NCBI GenBank assembly: GCA_903813345.2
Contig: CAIIXF020000010.1
Span: 11,723,181-11,787,180, forward strand
Reading direction: 5' to 3'
Length of the DNA: 64,000 nucleotides
Source: Owenia fusiformis
Lineage: Eukaryota; Annelida; Polychaeta; Sabellida; Oweniidae
The notes under the pieces were generated by a model. It did no database searches and was not told the origin of the DNA. It saw nothing but the letters and a program-made list of their open reading frames with translations. Below are positions 26,601 to 38,200 of the stretch, one piece after another. Made by a program: the position numbers and the translations under genes. Every line of letters begins with the position of its first letter. The stretch's first letter is position 1.

Positions 26601-28669
26601 CAAGCCGTGGTAAGGATCAAGAGGATGTGCTTATCCAAACAAACAATGACAGGGGGAGATGTGCCAACACACAAAGCATGACCAAGAGAGGATGTACTTA
26701 CCCACAAGCAACAACTGAGCCAGAAGGACCATATGCACAAGCCATAATCCAAGTGGTAGGCATTGTTATTGCATGCTCCTGGAAATAAAACATCAAGCAC
26801 AACATGTGAATTGGTAAAAAGCCTTTATAAATTGTATGATTTAGCGAACAATAAATGAGCCATGGATCTTTTTTGGACTGAAATTGAGGCAAGTGAAGAG
26901 GGATGTTTAAAGGGACTTGGAGAGATACAAACAAGTTGTAAGTTAGTTTCAAAAAGTCACAGTGCTCTCATCATTCAATCAAACAGACTTTATTTCAGGA
27001 TAAATGTTTGATTTTTGAAGTTATTTTTTTTATTAAATCCTCAATAACTTTTATATTTCATTGGATACCTCAATAATTTTTTAGAAAATAAAATTAGGAT
27101 TGTAAGAAAACCATTGGCATGATTTATAAAAAAACGCTTTTAATGTTCAACTTTTTGAAGAGAAGATATAAATAGACGAAGCACTACTATCATCTCACCA
27201 GTCCTATGCCTATTCTTCTTCAGAGTAGAAATTGAATACTCACTTTATTTGTTGTGAATGCATCCCAAACAAGCATTTTGCCATCCTAAAATATAAAACA
27301 ATTATACTTTTAATTCTCATTATCATTATCACACAGTATATTGTTTACAATAACTGAACCACCAAGACTTTTATTTTATAAGAACAAAACAAAATCTGTA
27401 GAGAATTATGTAAATCAAGTCATACTTATCGCAAAACACTGCATTAGCAAGTTTAAATATGGAGAACATCGAAATATAGCATTTCTTTTTCAAAACAAAC
27501 TAGAAATGAGAAAATTATGGTGAACATTTTGGTATTTTGTTGTTTTTTCTTCTAATACTCCTGCTGACTTTAAACTTTGTACATGTACTGTAAAATGTTG
27601 AAAAGGAAGTAAATAAAAAAGAAAAAAGGACCACTAAGAGTTTGACAAATTGTAAACCTGTAACAAGGCAATAATAACATGCAAAATGTCACCACCATGC
27701 CAACCATTAAACACAAACTGCCAAACACAGTGCGCAAAATATGTTGAGTCCAAACCAATATGTCACCACTTGCAGTGATGGCATAATATTGACTATATGA
27801 TAACTGCAAATTGAGGTCAACAGTGAAATTGAGGTATACATAGATATGATTTACTCAGTGCACTATTTGTATTCATGTAGGTTGACAATAAGTTTAACGA
27901 AAGAATTCTTTGAAATAAGATTGCTCTTATTCAGAGACTGGAGAAATCATACACTTCTGATTGACGAGTCAGAATGAATTGTCATTTAGAATGAATTGCT
28001 CAAAAATGCATGTTGCACTCACATAAATAAACAAATGAAAATGTACAATATGCATTATGCAGTATACATACTCATACCTGAGATGAGCTAACAATATGAC
28101 GCTTATCTGTAGACCATCCCATGCATAGCACCTTGCCTTGATGACCTTTCAAAACTCTGCGAACCTTGATGTTTAAGGGAGGCACATTTTCAAGTCTTTG
28201 TGCTACAACAGCCACTGAAAATATCAAATTGTTTCAATCAGACCAGAATTCTGATCTCACTGTCTTTTATAAGGCCACACTCTGGGAAGAATTATGTTAT
28301 CCTCCACAGACTATCTTCTGCACTGTTCGACAAATAAGTAAAAGTAAAACTTATTCTTTAGTAAGACTATCATTAGAAAATTAAATAAAGACAGTAACAT
28401 GCAGCTGCCAATAATTATTTTGACTTCAATTTGAAAAGACATTGATGAGTGAATTTATTTTTGCAAAAACTTTTGACATCTTATCTTTTTGAAACAAAAA
28501 TAAACATATTTGTAGGTTAAGTTGAATTCTTAATATATAACTCACAATCAACGTCATTTAGCTTTGCCTTTTCTTCTTCTAGCTTTGTCTTTAGTAGCTC
28601 TGCTTCGCGACTGAGAGCTTCTATTGAGTCTTGTTGATTTTCTGCAACTCTCAGAGCTTCCGTCGCCAT
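23686..28669 (-). CDS. GNB5: G protein subunit beta-5 (9 coding exons; terminal microexon not located)
   Basis: Minus-strand exons, each with AG/GT borders and matching phase: 28669-28546, 28214-28078, 27285-27244, 26778-26702, 26260-26134, 25961-25818, 24933-24793, 24338-24242 and 23852-23686. They give 352 codons starting [20 protein letters not shown] and ending in WDHTLR. The order is an N-terminal coiled coil (about residues 10-40) followed by seven WD40 blades, with hallmarks such as [34 protein letters not shown]-like GSDDAT and GSWDHTLR. Known Gβ5 proteins are about 353 residues and share these blocks, which separate them from Gβ1-4. Gβ5 pairs with the GGL domain of R7-type RGS proteins and speeds Gα shut-off in neurons and photoreceptors. 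The last few residues (usually VWA) must lie in a further exon downstream. Confidence 0.95.
25103..25582. mobile_element. TA-flanked MITE, CCGGATTTTC termini (480 bp), in a Gβ5 intron
   Basis: Left CCGGATTTTCTTGCATATA and right TATATGCGAGAAAATCCGG are inverted and flanked by TA (25101-25102, 25583-25584). Two internal inverted blocks around ACGCCCATGGGC are also present. The TA duplication places it with Tc1/mariner/pogo-type elements. No coding capacity. Confidence 0.8.
26440..26702 (-). repeat. About 35-bp tandem repeat reaching up to the exon 4 splice donor of Gβ5
   Basis: About eight degenerate copies of GAGGATGTNCTTACCCACAA (plus strand) recur every 32-38 bp. The last copy is the true exon 4/intron junction, read on the minus strand as TTGTGG|GTAAGTACATCC. 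Two upstream copies keep a good donor core, GGGTAAGAAC, at about 26451 and 26527. Confidence 0.7.
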
Positions 28670-28880
28670 ATTGGTTTTTTCTAAACATAATAAAGTGGGA
28701 CGAAGTATTCACAATTACCACTGATATTTTTTTATTGAATGTGCAGTAGTTTATAACAAATGAATTATTTTGAAAAGGGAACTGCATCAGTATCAAATAC
28801 TATGGTTTTCTTACACGAATTATTGAATAATTTGATGAGTAAATGACACCTCATTTACACTTTACAACCTCAGTTTAAAG

Positions 28881-28888
28881 TGACGTCA
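28881..28888. promoter_or_regulatory. Consensus cAMP response element, proximal to Gβ5
   Basis: Perfect palindrome TGACGTCA, about 210 bp upstream of the Gβ5 start codon on the minus strand. CREB/ATF factors bind this motif in animals. Use in this genome is inferred. Confidence 0.55.
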
Positions 28889-29091
28889 CGAGCACCTTGG
28901 TTCCAGTAAATATTAGCTTTCCAAGCTTTTCTGAAATCATTCATCTGCAATAACCACTTCTTTTTCTAAGACATATTCACATCTTACTTTTTATTCAGTA
29001 TTTATGTCGATTGTAATTAATTTGGTCTCTATGATTGAATTCATTCTAATATTTTAGTTCCAAAAGTGACCGCAAGTGGCGCTGTTGTAAA

Positions 29092-29099
29092 TGACGTCA
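29092..29099. promoter_or_regulatory. Consensus cAMP response element, proximal to basigin/neuroplastin
   Basis: Second perfect TGACGTCA, about 130 bp upstream of the plus-strand start codon and 211 bp from the first copy. Confidence 0.55.
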
Positions 29100-29232
29100 G
29101 ATTCGAAGCCATTGCTAAAAAAAGTTTAGGAGCAGAGAATATCCACCATAAAACGTGTAAAGCTTGACGCAGAGAGTATCAAAGACCGTAAGAACAACAC
29201 CTCTCCAAAGCCGTGATTACCATTCTTTAAAT

Positions 29233-32200
29233 ATGAGGATCTCGTTCGCCATACTGGGCGCTGTTTTAGTAACTCAGGCATTTGCAATTGGCAACTCCTC
29301 AGGTAATTTTCTCATTTATGATTTTTTTCTTGCAGCTTTTGCTTTTTTATTTTTCATTTTCAGGTTAGAATGTTGATCATTAATTATTATTTAGGCTTAT
29401 CCATGTTTTCGGAATAGCATATATATGTGTACTTCACTGTACAAATTCTGTTTGTACCCCAATGTCATTGCATGTATTATAACACATTGTCATAATCTTT
29501 GTTGCGTCTTGCGGGTGTAACTTCGACATGAGGGATAATGTAGGCTTGAGAAATGGGGTAACTTTGGCACTTACTTATTTGAAACTAGAAACAGTTTTCT
29601 GCCAAAAACTATGCTGATACAAATTAATTGATAAGTCGTATAATTGGCATATTTTCTTGAAATTTAACATTTACAGTTGGGGACAAAAATAAATGACAGG
29701 TCGATTTTCGATCACCATTTCCTAATTATGGTGGTCTGAAAGCCCATAATTTCCAATATTGTCTAGATACATATCCCTTAAAATTTGTATATTTTACATT
29801 TTGTAAAATCGCATCCACTGATTTATGGCCTCTTGTAAATTCTCTTATTTTTAACATGGGAAATCCTCACTTCAGCAAATCCACCAGTCATTTATTTATG
29901 TCCCCAACTGTATGTCCCAATTTCCCACAAATTGCAGAAAAGTATACACCATAAATCATATTTACCAAAATGAGTGTCTCCAAGGCTTCATACCAGTGTA
30001 TGCATAATGCATTTGTCACAAGTTTGAGCTGAAATTTCGCTAAAATGAAGTAGGCTAAGGGTAGTCTCTGCCAGGTTTGTTTATTGTGGTTAGCTTATAA
30101 GTGCTCAGAAGCAAATAATTCATGTGCGCAAAATAATCAAATAATCTGATTGGTTTAAACTTTGCTGCACATGCGCACAATGTGTGCCATGGTTTTTTAA
30201 GTGATTTCGTTTCATTTCATGAAGTTTGCGTTTCACTGTAACTTCCACAAAAATGGCGGACCAATGACAGAATTTACAGGTAAAATCACTTCGAAATTTT
30301 AAGAGAACTTTTTACCTATAAGCGCAAAACTTTTGTTTTATTTGTGCATTCTATCTATCAGATAAGAGTCTCAGAGGTATGTAGGCAAATTCATTTTGGT
30401 AGGAGCACTCTGTTTAGTTTGAAAACGCACCCTTTATTATTTTATATCAGCACTGTAGTCGGATTTCAGAGAAGATAAAAATCTTGTGAGGTCTCAATCC
30501 ATGTCAGAAAAAAACATAGCTTCCCCCTAGATTTGAAATTAAAACAAATAAACAACAAGGTTACCCCATATGTCCAGGTTACCACAAATTGAAACAAAAT
30601 GGTGTCAACGTCATACCCCTTCCTAGATCTAACTCTTAAAAAATAATGTACCTGGAGTCTGAGCAATAAATAAATGAGCTATGGATTTGCCAAAGTGAGG
30701 ATTTCCCATGTTAAAAATAAGAGAATTTTCAAGAAGCCATACATCAGTGAATGCGAGTATACAAAATGTAAAATATACAAATTTTAGGGGATATGTATCT
30801 TGACAATATTGGAAACTGTGGGCTTTCAAACCACTTGGTTTTGAAGTGGTGATGGAAAATCGACTACTCATTTATATATTGCTCAGACAATAAGCTAATA
30901 TAAATGTATGTGCTTCAAGTGTGACCTTTGTTTCAATATCACTAGAAATCATTTTCTCTTTATTCAGATTATTGTTTTTGAAATGATTAAAACCAAGCGT
31001 CATCTTTTTTTGGTACATCTCTGATCTAAACTAAACTAAATAGACATTTTAGTTATGGATCTCTGAATATAAATCTGAAAACCCACATTCCCTATCCTGT
31101 AATGAGGAAGGTCAACATGTCATTATAAATGTCAGTCATTAGGCCACTAATACAAGATGTTTGGTTGTTTCACTAAAGTGTATGTTGTTTATTGTGTAGG
31201 AACTGTACTTATTATATCTCGTACATGTAACTATTATATTATGTACATGTACCATAATCAATTGTTCTCTGATGGTTATTAATATCTTTATTAATATATA
31301 TTGTTGTTGCTCATTTTGATCGCCTGCTCATTTGATTGTATTAGATTAATGAAAACACATCAATATGTGATGAAATAAAGCTAGCCTAAAATATTGTGCA
31401 ATAAATCCTACAGTATATGTGTTTAACTCCAATATATGTGACAAGCCTTTGCTTTTAGTATTCATCTAGGCCCCCACATGTCCCAATAACATATGTCATT
31501 TAAGGTGACTCACTGTCATGTTTGTTGTTTTTAACATTATGAACAAAGAAACTTGATCCTGTTCCATTTTCTTACATATTGGGTTTCCCTTATAGAGTTC
31601 ACAGATGATAGCTATTTTAATGCATTGATTGCTGTCAACTCTACATGGGCAAAGTCTGAATATTTTGATTACAATAGTTGTCTCAAGTAATCGCAGTGAG
31701 ATCAGCTGTTCATTTGGCTCTGCTCCAATATGAAGAAAATGTATAACATTAACATTTGTAGGTTGAGAAGAATATGATCTGAATATCTTCATGTAGTGTT
31801 TTAGTTAAAACCCTGATCTAAATGTAAACTTTCCCCTGATATGACTATAAATCGGTTATTTTATCATATGACATTCAGCAGATTATAGGGCCAACATGAA
31901 TAAGTTTGCTTTTTTCTGTGTTATGTCAGGGTAACAACAATTTCTGTTTGACACCCAATATCAAAAGCTCCAAATGTTTACCTGAAGTATAATGACTTAG
32001 ATGAAATCTATCCGTCTTGCATACATGCAAGTATGATAAATGTGTATTACTGGTTCAATGTTCTAAGATTGTCCAGTGTATTATTGATAGCACTGAAACT
32101 GCTCTCTGAAATTAGGTTGAACTATTTGACTACTGATGATCAGGAAAAATCAATATATTGGCATAATATCTACATACGAAAGACCATATAATAGATTTAT

Positions 32201-35200
32201 TTTGTCTCTTGAGTCCAAAGTTGCTCTTTCTCTTTAAGCTACCAATTCAAAGATTAGTTTTGATTAATGTGAGATGAGGGTAGTCTTGAATCAAGTCCTT
32301 GCTTTATATTCATCCCTATAGGCGAGAAGAGGAGAGTGCACAGGGGAAGTGGGAGATAGTAGGGGAAGAAGCAGTGAGTTGAACTTCAAAAATAGCCCAT
32401 ATTAAGCTGATATATTGGAGGACTCACTTTTTTCGGTTGGGACTCATTTTTTAAAGAAATGTTCCCCTCATTGGGACTCACAATTTTCAGAGCCTAATGC
32501 AAGCACTGAGTAGGGCATAGGAATTGAGGGAAAGGGATGTCGGTAGGGGAAACGAACATAAGCTTGATGTAAGACTACCGGGGTGCTTGTAGAGTATATA
32601 GTGCATATATATATTTTAAATCAGAATATGATTATGTCATATCTTATGTCAGTATATTAATTATTCGTTGTCACATTTTATTTCATTTGCTCAATTTCGC
32701 TTTTATTTTATTTTTTTGTTCTAGCGCATGTATATGTAAACATAAAATATATTTTCTATTCCAGATGTTGTCAAGTTAGCTGAAACATTGATGAAACTCT
32801 GATTTACTGCTTTAAATATGCATGTACACATACATGTGGAAAATTCATAGACAAAATATTTTCCTTCTGAATGTATCGATCATAGACATAAAGTAACTTA
32901 TTCATCTACAGAGTTTAACACCACATTCCAGATGTAACACCTTTTGCTATTTCTGCATCTTCCAATTGGATTATATCTGCATGCAGTATTCTTGGTTGCA
33001 ATTGCAAAGCTCTGATTATCTTGCATTTTGCCCTGATTTTATTGCTTGGATTAATAACTAAAATTGGTGGTATAAGAGTAAACTGTATCAAGACCAGGTC
33101 CAAACTTTGGGGAGATATCAGATCCATAGTTATCTGATACTTAGTATTCATTAAGTATAATGTTGATTTTGGTATGCCTTATCTCTCAATTGAAAGAGAG
33201 TGAACTGGTGATCTACACTCAGTCACCGCAGTCCCATTTGATCGACAGCAACTGTACGGCGGCCATAGCTTCCTAAATCGAGAGAAATATGCAAGTTATA
33301 GGGATATGCAGTACAATGTAGATTTCCTATATCAATTTTGTGAAGCTAAGGCCACTGTACACCCGTCCTAGAGCAAATGTGATTGAGATTTGAGTACTAC
33401 TGGGCATAATAGAGTAATTACATACATTTTGTGCAGGTGAGAATGAGCACATTTATATAAGACAGAATTATTCAATTAGAAATAAACATCTCATGCATCT
33501 GCTTCCTATAAACAACAGAAAATCTCCAGTAATTAACTGAATTAACCGAATTTGATTGGTACCGTGGTAAAACACTGGGAATGAACCACCACATAGTAAT
33601 GGGACAGAAAAATCAGTAATTTGTTCCAAGGGGTGTTATAACCACTTGGAATTCAAAGATGATGTTGGAGTCATTCAAAGAGTCTAAATTGCAACTGTGA
33701 TATCTGTATTGATTGAATAGATGTCAGTATAATTGTCTTGAATTGATTGCGTTGGTCCCAGCTGTCCTTGTATTTCCCTGTACAGATTATATCACAGTTC
33801 ATAAAGCTTTTTTTTCTCTTTTCTGCCACTATCATTTTGACCAACCAAAGTATCTTTCTTGATCAAAAGAATAAACATCGGGGCTATCTTAGTTCATTTT
33901 TTTTTTGCTTCAAAAGGCTTTTATCAAAAAATTTCCATTTTCTTAGAAATTCTAGATATCCTTGATTCACCCCCCCCCCCCTCCCTATGTTTCCCACTTC
34001 TACACTGCTTCAACCTACTCTGAAATAATTCATTTTTTCCTCAGTAGGATTTAACCCTGGGTTCTGGCCTTATTACATATCAATAAATGGATTGAAAAAG
34101 TTAGTTCAATGCTGAAGTAGATTGTGTAAATTGCTATGATTGCATTTGGGATTGATTCAATATTTGTGACTTATCTAAAATATAAGTAGCTTGATCACGC
34201 CATGCATACTTTAAATCATAATGTTCATTGAAAGTTTATTGTTCACATTGATTGTTACCTTGCCTTGTGCCATGTCCATATAAGTAAATTGCACAATCGA
34301 ATTTGAACTTTGATTGAATTCCTTTGATATTTCTATTAAGATGTTGCATCATTTTATATTTTTATGATTTCGCCGTTTCATCGAAATGCACATGGTTATT
34401 CGGTGTTTCTGAGATGTGTCGTTGATCAGCTTTACTACTTGAAACTTTTATTGTAATTACTTTGAATTTACTATCTGTTGATGTTATTTTGTTAGTTTGG
34501 GCCTGGGATTTGAGTTATAACATAGTTAAGACCGAGCATGCAGCGCTATTTATTGTTTGCATGAAGTGGAAATATGTTTATGCATTATCTGTTACATGAG
34601 CTTCCCAGTTCCCGCTACTCACTGTTATATGCCCTTATATGTCTATTGCAGCGCAAGTAGTTGAACAACCAATCAGGATTGTGAAACCACCAAGCTTGAC
34701 ACGTGTTGGTTCTACTCTGTTTCTCAAATGTGAGGTGACAGAACGCCAAAGCGTTGAATGGTTGCTCAATAATAAACCAATAGATGAATCTGTCTTCCAA
34801 GTGAATCGCTACATCAATGAGCCTTCAGGTCTCTCTGTATCTGAGCTCACCAAAGAGAGCGTGACGATGAAAGACGAGGGGACGTATCTATGTCGTAACC
34901 AGGCACGTCCTGGCCAGAGTTATAATGTGATAGTTAATGTATTTGACAGTAAGTATGCTGATGGATGGCTCAAGTAGTGAGGACCAGGAGTGGGGTTCTC
35001 ACCTACCTCCTGCCCTCTGCGATGTTGCTCTCCTCTAGTGCATGCGGCATCACAGACTGCTACCCTGATGTCGCATAAGGTAGGGTGCTAGGCCTGGAGA
35101 GGCCCATCTACTACATGGATCCCTATGTGTATCATATTCAAACACCTGGCAGAGTTAGCAAAAGGGAATGCAGTCTGTGATATTCTATTCTATCTTTCAG

Positions 35201-38200
35201 GACAACACCCTACTATTTATATGCATTTTCTAGGTTCAGTTTCCATCCACGCTACTTCGCTGCTAATATCGCCTCTGCTTTGCTTTTAACATTGTCGCCT
35301 TTTTACGATCATTTATCGCAAAACATTATGTCTTGTTTCCTATTATAGTTGTTTAGCATGGTGTTTTATTGAAAATGCATGCATTGTATTTATGTATACT
35401 TTCAGTTGAAAATGCATGTTTTGTTTTGTAGATTATTGCATCCTTAGTTAATGCATGATTGATCTGTATATGACTTATCTTTTAATGTGATTTTTATTAT
35501 TTATAGTTCTCAACAAGTCTTTGTTTTCATGGATTCCCACTCAAGTGCATGGTATTTAGTCTATTTCACATGCACAATTTGAACAATGATTTGACAACTC
35601 CACACTCACTTAACCAGTTACTGTAGATTGGGTTAATTTGGCGCCCGCTTTAATTTGGCGAATTTGGCGAAATTGAAAAATTCGCCAATATAAATCTTCG
35701 CCAAAATTTAAAATGAATCCCCGGGAATTATCTAGAGTATTTCCTCCAGTGTATTTAGGTCACTTCCGGTTTAGTTTCTTTCAAAAATATGAAAAATGTC
35801 TCTCATAAATTGGCTCAGAACTGGTCGGTCACTCATTAATATTCAGGGAAAAACTAGAAAGGAAAAGCGTGGTATAGACTAGTAGCAGCATCGATCGAGG
35901 TGCAAAATGTAAAGGATGATCGCCAGTGGTCCTCAAAAGAAAAATGGACATAGCCAAACTTATCCATTTACATGGTAATTCGCAAACAGTGCGTAAGTTA
36001 ATTTTCTTGCATATTCGCCAAATTAAATAGCCGCCAATATGCCAAAAATGGCAAAATCGCCAAATTAAGTAGCGCCAAATTAACCCAATCTACAGTATAT
36101 CTAAGCACATTGATATCAATGAGATGGCAAGTGACGAAGCGCATGAAAGCATGCTAATTAATATACAGTGTCATAAGATTGTCTTTAAGTTATCGAAATG
36201 CCAATCAAACTTTACTCATAACATTCTTATCTTTTATGTCTCAATATTGTGATTTGGTTTTACAAGGCATGATCATTTCTGCCGAAAATAGTAATCATTG
36301 GTCGTCTTAATTAATTGTTAAGATCATTTTTATGTCACCACCAAGAGTGGTGACATATTGTTATGGTCTCCGTTTTTTTGTGACTATGGTTGGAGTTTAG
36401 TGTCTGTAACAAATTCTTAAAACTTCCAATAAATTAACAAATACTGTTTAGAGACTGACTCCAATTTTTTTCAAAATCATCTACAATTTCTTAGAGGTTC
36501 AAATCTAACTTTAGATTTGAGATTTGCCCTTCAATGACCTTCTCAAGGTCAAAAAGGTATTTTCATTTTCAATCTGCTTCAAATTGACCAATTTTTAAAA
36601 AATCTTTCTACAAGTTATCAGAAAGTCAAATCTTACTTTAGATTGATCTCATAATATTGTGAGCAACTAGGTGGTGACATTTGGTCATGTTAATGCCTTG
36701 TATTTTACTGACGGATAATTTTTTATTGCATTATATCTTTAACTCATACTGAATTATCATTTATAGTGTTATTAAATAATTCTGTTCAAAAATTATTTTG
36801 TTCCTGGCCTTTTCCTTCTAGATAGGTTGATATTATTTAGATTCTGAATTTGGTCTGAATGATACTATGGTCTTAGCAATGTAATGCATAGGCACATCAC
36901 TCATCAATATCTGTCCCGTTATGACATTTCTGAATACTGGAATTATTGATCAAAAAATCAATAGAAAAAACTCGTTTTCATACTATGAAATATATAATGC
37001 AGTATACTAGGGCTCATGATGTAAACTTGTAATGGTTCATTGCAGTGTTTTATGCTATACAGATACATGTTTTTAATGACTAGTGATATCTTCGTTGAAG
37101 ATGGAGATGTATGTCGAATCATTGAGACTTCCCTTGAATATTTAACCATCTTGGATTTCCAAGACTTGAGGTTTTCAGAGGTATGATTGAAAATCAAATT
37201 AGAAGCGAAGTTAGAACCAAGTATATGTATATATACAGTTGCAGTAGAATCAGTTGATATCCTTTAGCCGATTTCAATCTTTTCTAAAGTATCGGGGAGT
37301 TTCAGTTCTTTCAATTGATTATTATACATTTTTTTGTGATAGTATGATTCCAATGATCTTTGATCATAATTGTTGGACTCCCTTTAACCCATTTTCAGTT
37401 TTTATGTCACCACCAAAAGTGGTGACATATTGTTATGGTCTCCGTTTTTTTGCGACGGCGTCCGGCGGTTGGTGGTTGGTGGTTGGCGTCCGGCGGTTGG
37501 CGTCTGTAACAATTTCTTACAACTTCCTATAACTTAACAAATACTGTTTAGACTGACTTCAATTTTTTTCTAAATCATCTACATGTTCTCAGAAGTTCAA
37601 ATCTGACTTTAGATTTGACATTTGACCTTCAATGACCTTCTCAAGGTCAAAAAGGTCTTTTTTCAACTTGCTTCACATTGACTAAATTTTTTTTCAAAAT
37701 CATCTACATGTTCTCAGAAATTCAAATCTGACTTTAGATTTGACATTTGACCTTCAAATCTGACTTTAGATTTGACATTTGACCTTCAATGACCTTCTCA
37801 AGGTCAAAAAAGGTCAAAAAGGTCTGTTTTCAACTTGCTTCAAATTGACTAAATTTTTTTTTCAAAATCATCTACGTGTTCTCAGAAATTCAAATCTGAC
37901 TTAAGATTTGACATTTGACCTTCAATGACCTTCTCAAGGTCAAAAAAGGTCAAAAAGGTCTGTTTTCAACTTGCTTCAAATTGACTAAAAATTTTTTTCA
38001 AAATCATCTACGTGTTCTCAGAAATTCAAATCTGACTTTAGATTTGACTTAAGATTTGACATTTAACCTTCAATGACCTTCTCAAAGTCAAAAAAGGTCA
38101 AAAAGGTCTTTTTTCAACTTGCTTCAAATTGACTAAATTTTTTTTTCAAAATCATCTACATGTTCTCAGAAATTCAAATCTGACTTTAGATTTGACATTT

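Larger units (their letters stand above)
28670..29232. promoter_or_regulatory. Head-to-head promoter shared by Gβ5 (minus) and basigin/neuroplastin (plus)
   Basis: Only 563 bp separate the two divergent start codons. The interval holds no exon-like ORF, no tandem array and no recognisable transposon, unlike nearly every other interval here. Two perfect 8-bp palindromes TGACGTCA (CREB/ATF consensus) lie at 28881-28888 and 29092-29099. A bidirectional promoter is inferred from spacing; untranslated first exons further away cannot be excluded. Confidence 0.6.

Noticed and set aside
26561-26952. Two overlapping minus-strand ORFs (79 and 84 residues)
   Set aside because: They run through Gβ5 exon 4 and into the adjacent repeat or intron; only 26702-26778 is coding.
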